DNA from: Pseudarthrobacter sp. NIBRBAC000502772
Lineage (GTDB): Bacteria; Actinomycetota; Actinomycetes; Actinomycetales; Micrococcaceae
Reading direction: 5' to 3'
DNA: 64,000 nt
Assembly: GCF_006517235.1 (NCBI RefSeq)
Contig: NZ_CP041188.1
Span: 1,364,001-1,428,000, forward strand
The translations under genes were made by a program, and so were the position numbers. Each line of letters starts with the position of its first letter. The first letter of the stretch is position 1. This document shows, one piece after another, positions 16,944-24,554 of the stretch. The notes under the pieces are model-generated. The model saw only the letters and a program-made list of their open reading frames with translations, did no database searches and had not been told where the DNA came from.

Positions 16944-18345
16944 CTCCCGTTCAGTGACCGCCGCCCCCGGCGACGTATCCGAAAATCCCGGGCAGCAGAC
17001 AGCCCCGGCAAAGCACCTGGCCCACACCTGGGAAGAGGCGCGCAAGGCCGCTTTTGATATCGCCACGCCAATTCCGCCGGGCCGGGTTCCCCTGGGCCAA
17101 GCCCTGGGCAGGGTCCTGGCCGAAGACATCACCGCGTTGCACGACATGCCGCACTACGCGTCGTCTGCGATGGACGGATGGGCCGTCAACGGCAGCGGTC
17201 CGTGGATCGTGGCAGACGCAGGCATGCGGCTGGCACCCCACCAGGCCAGCCCCATCGTCACCGGCGGACTGATCCCCCCCGGCGCCAAAGCGGTCCTGCG
17301 CAGCGAAAGTGCCGTGCTTGGAACGGACGACGACGGCCTGCCGCTGTTGATGACCGGCGGCGCCGCCCGCCCCGGCGAGCCCGGGAACGGCCAGCACATC
17401 AGGAAGGCCGGCGAGGAAGCCGCCGCGGGAGAGGTGCTGGTCAAGGCCGGCGTAACACTGAACCCGGCCCATCTGGCGGTCGCGGCCCTGGCCGGGCACG
17501 ATGACCTTCTGGTCCAGGGCAAGCCGGTGGTTAAGCTCCTGCTGACCGGCTCCGAAGTTGTGGCCCACGGGCTGCCGGTCCCCGGACAGGTTCGGGACAC
17601 CTTCGGTCCGCAGCTCGCGGCCGTTGTGGAAATGCTCGGCGGTATTAACGGCGGCCAGGAGCGGATCGGCGATTCCTACGCTGAGTGGCTGGACGGCCTG
17701 GCCGACCTCCCGCCCGAGGTGCCGGACCCCTCCGCGCTGCCTGCCGACGTCGTGATCACCACCGGAGGTACTGGCGTCTCGGACACCGACCACCTCCGCC
17801 GGGCTGTGGCGGAACTGGGCGGGCGGCTGGTCATCGACGGCATCGCCATGCGCCCCGGCCATCCGGCTGTCCTGGCCGAACTCCCCGACGGTCGCTTTGT
17901 CCTGGGGCTCCCCGGAAACCCGCTGGCCGCCATGATGGCACTGTCCACGGTGGGCGAACCGCTGCTGGCGGCGCTGGGCCACGGCACCATGCCGCCGGTG
18001 CAGGAGGTCCCGTGCGGGACCACCATCGAGCCTGAGCCGGGCCGGACCAGGCTGATGCCCTTCCGGCTGCTGTACGGGATGGCTTCACCGGCCAAGCACA
18101 CGGGTCCCGGGATGATGCGCGGACTGGCGTCGGCGCACGGTGTGATGGTTGTTCCGCCGCATGGCGTGCAGCTGGGCGAACCAGTCCCGGCGTTCGCTTT
18201 GCCGTGGGGGCCGCCGGTGCCCGCGCCCGCGCAGCCGGGTACCAAGCCCAAGGGCCGGCCCGCCGCTAAGCCGGCAACCCGGGCAGCTGGCAAGGACGCT
18301 GCGAAGCCCGCCGGTCCGGTGGACTGGAGTGCCCTGCTGGGGTAG
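16909..18345 (+). CDS. moeA: Molybdopterin molybdenumtransferase MoeA
   Basis: A 478-residue protein that inserts molybdate into adenylated molybdopterin. It has SAMDGWAV in the N-terminal domain, ITTGGTGVSDTDHL in the MogA-like domain and LPGNPLA before the C-terminal barrel. About 60 residues after the barrel are Ala/Pro/Lys-rich and end in DWSALLG, an extension not seen in E. coli MoeA. The ATG at 16909 overlaps the previous gene by 35 nt; a GTG at 16954, 10 nt after the previous stop, is an equally reasonable start. Neither has a strong ribosome site. Confidence 0.9.
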   Translation: MTPNPPGPPSNDSRSVTAAPGDVSENPGQQTAPAKHLAHTWEEARKAAFDIATPIPPGRVPLGQALGRVLAEDITALHDMPHYASSAMDGWAVNGSGPWIVADAGMRLAPHQASPIVTGGLIPPGAKAVLRSESAVLGTDDDGLPLLMTGGAARPGEPGNGQHIRKAGEEAAAGEVLVKAGVTLNPAHLAVAALAGHDDLLVQGKPVVKLLLTGSEVVAHGLPVPGQVRDTFGPQLAAVVEMLGGINGGQERIGDSYAEWLDGLADLPPEVPDPSALPADVVITTGGTGVSDTDHLRRAVAELGGRLVIDGIAMRPGHPAVLAELPDGRFVLGLPGNPLAAMMALSTVGEPLLAALGHGTMPPVQEVPCGTTIEPEPGRTRLMPFRLLYGMASPAKHTGPGMMRGLASAHGVMVVPPHGVQLGEPVPAFALPWGPPVPAPAQPGTKPKGRPAAKPATRAAGKDAAKPAGPVDWSALLG

Positions 18346-18471
18346 GCGCCGTGCTGCGGAACCACGTACGCCACAGCCCGGCCAGTGGTGCAATGATGGA
18401 CTTATGAACAGCGCCAGCCGGCAGGTCCGGAACGTCCACGGGGCCCTTCAAGACAGTCTGGCGGTTCGCTG

Positions 18472-19383
18472 ATGGGGCGCGTGACGCAGCGCCGCAAGGT
18501 GCACAAGTATGTTTTGGATGGCTCGCCCAATGCCCTTGAGTTCCCGGTCCGCCACCGCGAGGACGTCCTCGCCGTCGAAGAGCCGCTGGAAATCCGGATC
18601 GGTGCACTGTCATTCTCGGTGACCATGCGGACGCCCGGGGACGACTTTGATCTGGTGGCCGGCTTCCTGGTGTCCGAGGGGATCATCTGGGCTCCGGAGC
18701 AGCTGGTGTCGTTGCGGTTCTGCGCCGGCGAGGACGAAGACGGCGTCCAGACGTTCAATGTGGTGGAAGCCCAGCTGCGGCCCGACGTCGAACTCCCTGC
18801 GAAGGGTCGGAACGTCTTCACGTCCAGCTCCTGCGGTATCTGCGGCACGGACTCGATCGAGGCAGTGCGCAAGTCCTCCCATTTCAGCCCGGCGGCGGAT
18901 CCATTGACCGTGCCCGCCCATGTGCTGGCATCCCTGCCCGGGCGGCTCCGCGAAGCGCAGGACGTTTTTGACGTCACCGGCGGAGTGCACGCCGCGGGCC
19001 TCTTCCGCATAACGGACGACGGCGGCGTGCAGCTTTTGTGCCTGCGCGAGGATGTGGGACGCCACAACGCCGTGGACAAGGTGGTGGGCTGGGCCCTGCG
19101 GGAGCGGTTGCTTCCGCTCGCAGGGCTGGTCCTGCAGGTCTCGGGCCGCGCATCGTTTGAACTCGTCCAGAAGGCAGCGTTGGCGGGCATTCCCGTGCTG
19201 GCGGCGGTGAGTGCGCCGTCGAGCCTTGCCGTGGAGCTGGCGGAGGCCAGCGGCATGACCCTGGCAGGATTCAGCCGGGGCACCAGCCTGAATATTTACG
19301 CTGGACAGGGCAGGATTACGCTGCCCGCCGCGCCGGTTCCGGGGGAGGGCGCGGCAGGGTTATGCGCGAACGCGCCGGGATAA
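18472..19383 (+). CDS. fdhD: Formate dehydrogenase accessory sulfurtransferase FdhD
   Basis: A 303-residue FdhD protein. FdhD passes sulfur from a cysteine desulfurase to the molybdenum cofactor and is required for formate dehydrogenase activity. The sulfur-relay cysteines are C121 and C124 in SSSCGICG. Other family signatures are RTPGDDFDLVAGFLVSEGI, VTGGVHAAGLF and REDVGRHNAVDKV. The ATG at 18472 overlaps the stop of a possible 22-codon ORF (18403-18472). No formate dehydrogenase structural gene is in the window, so it must lie elsewhere. Confidence 0.93.
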   Translation: MGRVTQRRKVHKYVLDGSPNALEFPVRHREDVLAVEEPLEIRIGALSFSVTMRTPGDDFDLVAGFLVSEGIIWAPEQLVSLRFCAGEDEDGVQTFNVVEAQLRPDVELPAKGRNVFTSSSCGICGTDSIEAVRKSSHFSPAADPLTVPAHVLASLPGRLREAQDVFDVTGGVHAAGLFRITDDGGVQLLCLREDVGRHNAVDKVVGWALRERLLPLAGLVLQVSGRASFELVQKAALAGIPVLAAVSAPSSLAVELAEASGMTLAGFSRGTSLNIYAGQGRITLPAAPVPGEGAAGLCANAPG

Positions 19384-19431
19384 AAACGGCGCCAGCACAC
19401 TTCGGCGAAGATTTCCGGTGACGCTTGGCTA

Positions 19432-19460
19432 TTGAGCTACCAGCCGGTAGATTTTATCCA
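19432..19460 (+). promoter_or_regulatory. Candidate promoter of the alpha-mannosidase gene
   Basis: TTGAGC (19432-19437), 17 bp, then TATCCA (19455-19460) fit -35 and -10 boxes moderately. A GGAC/GTCC pair flanking GCGTTTG follows just downstream and could bind a sugar-responsive regulator. Weak evidence. Confidence 0.35.
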
Positions 19461-19522
19461 TCGATTGGACGCGTTTGGTCCGGATTCGAGTACTCCAGTT
19501 CAAGCACCTAAGAGGGTTTACA

Positions 19523-22500
19523 TTGCATGACGACCGCCGGATCACCGAAGTCCGCCTGGACCGGTTTGTCCGCGAGCGGATCATTCCCGGCGTTTACGCC
19601 CGCACCGTTCCGCTGAACCTGAGCAGCTGGGATGCACCCGGCGAACCGGTGTCCGTGATGGATGCACTGCGGAATCGCTTCGAGCCGCAGGAACACGGTG
19701 CTGCCTGGGGCAAGCCGTGGGGGACCAAGTGGCTGCGCCTGCAGGGCGACGTCCCGGAGGCCTGGGGCACCGGCCCGGACACCGCCGTCGAAATCGTAGT
19801 GGACCTTGGCTTCATCAACGAAGCCCCCGGATTCCAGTGCGAGGGAATCGCCTGGCGCCCGGACGGCACCATCATCAAGGCTATTTCGCCCCGGAACCAG
19901 TACATTCCCCTGAAACTCCTGGGCAGCGGCATGTCCGTTGACTTCTACGTTGAAGCGGCCGCCAACCCGGACATGGCACAGGGCTGGACGTTCGCCGCCA
20001 CACCGTACGGGGATAAGGCAACAGCAGGCACGGCGCCGCAGTACCGGCTGGGCAGGATCGCCATCGCCGAACTCAACCAGACAGTCTGGGAACTCCAGCA
20101 GGACATCTGGACCCTCGCCGGGCTGATGCACGAACTCTCCCCGGAGCAGCCGCGGCGCCATGAGATCCTCCGTGCGCTGGAGCGCATGATGGACCAGATG
20201 GATCCCGACGACGTCCCGGGCACCGCCGCAGCCGGGCGGGCAACCCTGGCTGAGGTCCTGTCCAGGCCCGCCTACGCTTCCGCCCATCAATTGGTGGCTA
20301 CGGGCCACGCCCACATCGACTCCGCCTGGCTCTGGCCGGTGCGTGAAACCATCCGCAAATGTGCCCGGACGTTCTCCAACGTGGTGGCGCTGATGGATGA
20401 GGATCCGGGCTTTGTGTTCTCTTGCTCCTCAGCCCAGCAGCTCGCCTGGATGAAGGAGTCCTACCCCGAGCTTTTCAGCCGGATCCGGGAGAAGGTCAAG
20501 GCCGGGCAGTTCGTTCCGGTGGGCGGCATGTGGGTCGAGTCGGACACCAACATGCCCGGCGGTGAGGCCATGGCCCGGCAGTTCATTGAGGGCAAGAACT
20601 TCTTCCTCGACGAGTTCGGCGTCGAATGCCGCGAAGCATGGCTCCCGGATACCTTCGGCTACTCGGCGGCCTTGCCGCAGATCGTCAAGGCGGCCGGCAG
20701 CCGCTGGTTCCTCACGCAGAAGATCTCGTGGAACCAGGTCAACCGCATGCCGCACCACACCTTCAACTGGGAAGGCATCGACGGAACCCGGCTGTTCACG
20801 CACTTCCCGCCCGTTGACACCTACAACGCCGAGCTCAGCGGACGCGAACTGGCGCACGCCGAGCGGAACTTCCGCGACCACGGGCGCGGCAACACCTCGC
20901 TCGTCCCGTTCGGCTACGGCGACGGCGGCGGCGGGCCTACGCGGGAAATGCTGGCTGCTGCCAGCCGCACCGCCAACCTCGAAGGCTCGCCCAAGGTCCG
21001 CGTGGGTTCCGCCGAGAGTTTCTTTACCCAGGCGGAGGAAGAGTATTCCTCCCTGCCTGTCTGGGTGGGGGAGATGTACCTGGAACTCCACCGCGGCACG
21101 TACACCAGCCAGGCCCAGACCAAACGCGGCAACCGGCGCAGCGAACACCTGCTCCGCGAGGCCGAGCTCTGGTGCACCACCGCTGCTGTCCGCGGCGCCG
21201 GCTCCTTCGAGTACCCGGCGGCGGAGCTGAAGCGGCTCTGGCGGCTGGTGCTCCTGCAGCAGTTCCACGACATCCTGCCCGGCAGCTCCATCGCCTGGGT
21301 CCACCAGGACGCGGAACGTAATTACGCCGCGATCAGTGCCAGCCTCGAAAACCTTATAGCGCAGGCAGCGGCCGCGCTCCTCGGCGAGGGATCGCGGACC
21401 TTCCTGCTCAACGCCGCACCGCACGCGCGCAACGGCGTTCCGGCCTTGGCTGCCGCAGAGCGTTCGCCGACCGACCAGCCGGTCCAGGCGACCGCTCTGG
21501 ATGGCGGCTACGTGCTGGACAACGGCATCATCCGGGCGGTACTGGATGCCGATGGCCTGCTGGCCTCCCTCACCGACTACGTCACGGGACGCGAAGCAAT
21601 CGCTCCCGGAGAGCGCGGCAACCTGCTGGAACTGCACCGGGACACGCCCAACGAGTGGGACGCGTGGGACATCGATGAGTTCTACCGGCGCAACGTCACC
21701 GCCCTCACGGCGGCGCAGGGCATCCGGCTGGAGCAGACCGGAACCAGTGCTGTTGTTGTGGTGGACCGGGTTGCCGGCTCGTCACCGCTCACCCAGCGGA
21801 TCGCGCTGGATGCAGGCAGCTGCTCCCTCACTATTACCACAGCCGTTGAGTGGCAGGAGAGCGAGAAGCTGCTCAAGCTGGGCTTCCCGCTGGACGTCAG
21901 GGCGGACCGCTCCGCCTCGGAGACCCAGTTCGGCCATGTCTTCCGCCCCACCCATGTCAACACCTCGTGGGAGGCCGCCAAGTTCGAGATCTGCGCGCAC
22001 CGCTGGATCCACGTGGCCGAGCCCGGCTACGGCGTCGCGATTTCCAACGCGGCCACCTACGGGCACGATGTCACCAGGAGCGTACGGGATTCCGACGGCG
22101 GGACCACCACCTCGGTGCGCCTCTCCCTGTTGCGCGCACCGAAGTTCCCGGACCCGACCGCGGACCGCGGCCACCAGGAACTGACCGTGACCATCCGCCC
22201 CGGAGCCGGGATCGCCGACGCCGTGGAGGAGGGGTACCGCACCAACCTCGTACTCCGGCTGGTGAAGGGCACCCGCGGTGTGGAGCCGCTGTTCGCCGTG
22301 GACAACCCGGCCCTGGTTATCGAGGCGGTCAAGCTTGCCGAAGACGGGTCCGGCGATGTTGTGGTCCGCCTTTATGAGTCCCTGGGGCAGCGGTCCGCCG
22401 GCGTGATCACGGCCAACTTCCCGGTCACGGCCGTCCTGGCCACGGACCTGCTGGAGCGCGCCACCAACGCGCCGGGCGTCAACACTGCCGCAACGGAGCA

Positions 22501-22558
22501 GTCGGTGGAGCTTTCGCTGCGCCCGTTCCAGCTGGTCACCCTGAGGTTCGCGCGCTAA
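19523..22558 (+). CDS. Alpha-mannosidase, glycoside hydrolase family 38
   Basis: A 1011-residue GH38 enzyme, the family's usual size, predicted cytoplasmic (no signal peptide). The catalytic domain (about 255-520) has the zinc site HAHIDSAWLWP (H262, H264, D266) and the nucleophile D376 in WLPDTFGYSAALP; YGDGGGGP is also conserved. A helical domain and C-terminal beta domains follow. It probably trims alpha-mannosides from imported oligosaccharides. The TTG at 19523 is in frame behind AAGAGGG; the nearby ATG (19527) is out of frame. It stands alone with no transporter beside it. Confidence 0.93.
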   Translation: MHDDRRITEVRLDRFVRERIIPGVYARTVPLNLSSWDAPGEPVSVMDALRNRFEPQEHGAAWGKPWGTKWLRLQGDVPEAWGTGPDTAVEIVVDLGFINEAPGFQCEGIAWRPDGTIIKAISPRNQYIPLKLLGSGMSVDFYVEAAANPDMAQGWTFAATPYGDKATAGTAPQYRLGRIAIAELNQTVWELQQDIWTLAGLMHELSPEQPRRHEILRALERMMDQMDPDDVPGTAAAGRATLAEVLSRPAYASAHQLVATGHAHIDSAWLWPVRETIRKCARTFSNVVALMDEDPGFVFSCSSAQQLAWMKESYPELFSRIREKVKAGQFVPVGGMWVESDTNMPGGEAMARQFIEGKNFFLDEFGVECREAWLPDTFGYSAALPQIVKAAGSRWFLTQKISWNQVNRMPHHTFNWEGIDGTRLFTHFPPVDTYNAELSGRELAHAERNFRDHGRGNTSLVPFGYGDGGGGPTREMLAAASRTANLEGSPKVRVGSAESFFTQAEEEYSSLPVWVGEMYLELHRGTYTSQAQTKRGNRRSEHLLREAELWCTTAAVRGAGSFEYPAAELKRLWRLVLLQQFHDILPGSSIAWVHQDAERNYAAISASLENLIAQAAAALLGEGSRTFLLNAAPHARNGVPALAAAERSPTDQPVQATALDGGYVLDNGIIRAVLDADGLLASLTDYVTGREAIAPGERGNLLELHRDTPNEWDAWDIDEFYRRNVTALTAAQGIRLEQTGTSAVVVVDRVAGSSPLTQRIALDAGSCSLTITTAVEWQESEKLLKLGFPLDVRADRSASETQFGHVFRPTHVNTSWEAAKFEICAHRWIHVAEPGYGVAISNAATYGHDVTRSVRDSDGGTTTSVRLSLLRAPKFPDPTADRGHQELTVTIRPGAGIADAVEEGYRTNLVLRLVKGTRGVEPLFAVDNPALVIEAVKLAEDGSGDVVVRLYESLGQRSAGVITANFPVTAVLATDLLERATNAPGVNTAATEQSVELSLRPFQLVTLRFAR

Positions 22559-22563
22559 CACCC

Positions 22564-22623
22564 ATCGACTGCTCCGTAGGGGCCGTTTTGCAGGCTCAAA
22601 AGGGCCGTTACGGAGCACTCGAT
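22564..22623. terminator. Long imperfect palindrome after the alpha-mannosidase gene
   Basis: Arms 22564-22589 and 22598-22623 pair over 22 of 26 positions (ATCGA...GCTCCGTA...GGCC...TTTT), with an 8-nt loop. It starts 6 nt after the mannosidase stop. The rest of the 263-bp gap to the convergent gene contains only short GC-rich inverted repeats. Confidence 0.6.
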
Positions 22624-22808
22624 GATGGTTGGCGGGACCTGGCCGTTAAATGGCTGAGTGGGGGCGGTCCCCAACGGCCCGCCACCACTCATCCCCCCAA
22701 AGTATGCAAAGACTCAACGGGCCCGGCGTCCAGGAATCTATCCCCGTTCGCGAACACCGGCACCCAACTTCACACATTCATGATTGTGCCATGTCTAATG
22801 ATTTTGTG

Positions 22809-22828
22809 AAAGTAGGGAAGGCTACTTT
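22809..22828. terminator. Short hairpin overlapping the stop of the membrane protein gene
   Basis: AAAGTAG and CTACTTT arms with a 6-nt loop overlap the stop codon of the minus-strand gene ending at 22822. Modest strength. Confidence 0.4.
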
Positions 22829-23559
22829 GCAGTAGAAGTCCTTAGCCGAGGGCCTCCCCGCCCGTGCCGGAGCCTGGCCACCGCGATCAAAGCCAGGCCA
22901 ACGACAAAGCAAAGAATTGCCGTGTAGTTGATCAGGAACGTCGCTGGTCCCCAGCTGGGCGGATAGAAGGGGAAGAGCAGAGTCAGGGGGATGGCCACCG
23001 AGCCTACGCCCAGCAGGAAGGCGGCGATCCGAACCAGGGCGGGCAGCGTGCTGCGCACCGCGAGCACCATGGCCGGCAGCAGGACCAGTGAAACATAGGC
23101 CGGATAAGCGCGGCCGGCGGCCCCGTAGTACTGGACCAGTAGGGCATTCCCGTCATCCTCGCCTGTCATGGCAACCAATCCCGCGGACGAGCCGGCAGTG
23201 TCCATCATCAGGAACACCACAAGCACGGTCAGCGAGGTCAGCGCCAGCACAGCCATTCCGATCCGTCCGGTGAGCATCCGGTAGGCGTCGTCGGCCCCAA
23301 AGCCGCGGGTGATGCGGATGCCCACGAAGAAGATGGCGGCGAAAATGACATAGCGGAGCAGGAGGTTGGTCGCATTAACACCGCCGAGCGCCTGGTCAAT
23401 GGCGAGGTAGGGTGCTTCGATGCTGAGGAGAGTGGCCAGGGTCAACAGCGCAAAGATGTAAAAGAGTGTCCTGTTCCTCCCCCTCAGGGCACTGGGAACC
23501 CTCGCGACGGCCACCAAGCCGGAGACAGTCAGCGTGGACCACTGCAGGATTTCGATCAT
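22822..23559 (-). CDS. Multi-pass membrane protein of unknown function
   Basis: A 245-residue protein with about seven membrane segments (residues about 5-23, 30-50, 65-85, 100-120, 150-170, 178-198, 205-228) and a basic C-terminus (RLRHGRGGPRLR). I cannot assign a family firmly. Its pairing with an upstream regulator-like gene by a 4-nt ATGA overlap resembles actinobacterial pairs of a MAB_1171c-type membrane protein with a regulator. The two proteins are made from one message and probably act together. No catalytic motif is visible. Confidence 0.7.
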   Translation of the reverse strand: MIEILQWSTLTVSGLVAVARVPSALRGRNRTLFYIFALLTLATLLSIEAPYLAIDQALGGVNATNLLLRYVIFAAIFFVGIRITRGFGADDAYRMLTGRIGMAVLALTSLTVLVVFLMMDTAGSSAGLVAMTGEDDGNALLVQYYGAAGRAYPAYVSLVLLPAMVLAVRSTLPALVRIAAFLLGVGSVAIPLTLLFPFYPPSWGPATFLINYTAILCFVVGLALIAVARLRHGRGGPRLRTSTAK

Positions 23560-24302
23560 CCCAGGTTCTCCCAGATCTTTTCGGTTTTCTCGTGGTCGTG
23601 TTCCTGCCGGCGGAGGGCCCTGCCGAGAGTCTGCAGCCGGTCACCGGCCAGAGTGGTCAGCTCGCCGTCGGACAGGCTGTCCAAGGCGGCCTGCCGGGCT
23701 CCGGGAGGCCAGCCGGCCTCCGCCTCCGTGACCAGCCCGGTGGCCACCAGGCCGCTGGCCGGGGCGACGCCGGCGGCAAGGGAGGTGGCAACGGCCAGCT
23801 CGGGGGCCAGCCGGTTTGCGGTCAGTTGTGCCGAATAGTTCTGCGGAGCGATTCCAGTGGCGGCGGAGACCCGGTGCCGCAGCTCGCCGTCGTCGATTGC
23901 CTCCACCCAGTTCTTGACCGAGGTGGCGTGCGGTGCCGGCTCCAACGCCGGCGAACCGGCCAGCGCGGCGGCCGCCGGCACGCCGCCCGGGTCCGCGGCG
24001 GAACGGGCCAAAACTGCCCGCAGGAGGTCCGGAGTGGAGATCTGGCTGACCAGTTCGGACCTGCTGGGCGGGCGCGTGTCCGTGAGCTGGCTGTAGGCGT
24101 CGAACGCCGCCAGCGCCGAAACGGGATTGACGTTGTACGCCCGGCTGATGCTCACCACCGTAGTCTCTGCCACCTTGCCCCGGACAAGCTGCTGGGCAAG
24201 GGTGGTCCGCTTGATGCCGGAGACGCGGCAGATATCGGACGTGCTCGTGTTGGGGGCGATGCCGTGCAGCCAGCGCTGGAACGCTTTGGCAGGAATTGGC
24301 AT
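23556..24302 (-). CDS. HTH-containing protein coupled to a membrane protein
   Basis: A 248-residue soluble protein. Residues about 18-60 look like a lambda-repressor-type helix-turn-helix (TSDICRVSGIKRTTLAQQLV, then VVSISRAYNVNP), and this region may bind DNA. The rest is alanine-rich and helical with no recognised domain, although residues 118-150 (SVKNWVEAIDDGELRHRVSAATG) look like a degenerate second copy of the N-terminal pattern. The stop overlaps the start of the membrane protein gene. It is divergent from the ABC-F gene, 252 bp away. A regulatory role is inferred. Confidence 0.6.
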   Translation of the reverse strand: MPIPAKAFQRWLHGIAPNTSTSDICRVSGIKRTTLAQQLVRGKVAETTVVSISRAYNVNPVSALAAFDAYSQLTDTRPPSRSELVSQISTPDLLRAVLARSAADPGGVPAAAALAGSPALEPAPHATSVKNWVEAIDDGELRHRVSAATGIAPQNYSAQLTANRLAPELAVATSLAAGVAPASGLVATGLVTEAEAGWPPGARQAALDSLSDGELTTLAGDRLQTLGRALRRQEHDHEKTEKIWENLG

Positions 24303-24363
24303 ATCGGCTCTCTGCTGAACGGATGATTGCCTTTTGATTTTAGCCTGACCTTTCGGAGGCAGT

Positions 24364-24392
24364 TTGGTGCGGCGTGCTGAGTCGACTATGCT
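24364..24392 (+). promoter_or_regulatory. Promoter of the ABC-F gene
   Basis: TTGGTG (24364-24369), exactly 17 bp, then TATGCT (24387-24392) is one of the best sigma-70-type promoters in the window. The predicted start is near 24399, leaving a leader of about 155 nt before the ABC-F start codon. Confidence 0.65.
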
Positions 24393-24400
24393 TGATGGTC

Positions 24401-24445
24401 GAGCCCGTTGGTCCGTACACCCCCCAAGTCCGGACCAGCGGGCTC
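24401..24445 (+). promoter_or_regulatory. Leader hairpin before the ABC-F gene (possible attenuator)
   Basis: Arms 24401-24415 and 24431-24445 form an unbroken 15-bp stem (one U-G pair) around a 15-nt loop, followed by TTTAG. A 20-codon ORF (24388-24450) spans the whole hairpin and stops right after it. ABC-F resistance genes are often controlled by ribosome-mediated attenuation in such leaders. If transcription starts near 24399, the ORF's ATG is lost and the hairpin would be at the 5' end of the message. Confidence 0.5.
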
Positions 24446-24554
24446 TTTAGTGCCCCGGCACTTTTCGGGGCGGCACATTGCGGATTCACCGCAGTTTCGG
24501 GCCGATTCAGGCGGGCTCCTCCGGCCGGGCGGCGGCGAGAGGATGGACCAACCT

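Noticed and set aside
20429..21637. A 402-codon minus-strand frame over the alpha-mannosidase gene
   Set aside because: Opposite the conserved GH38 catalytic region; shadow frame.
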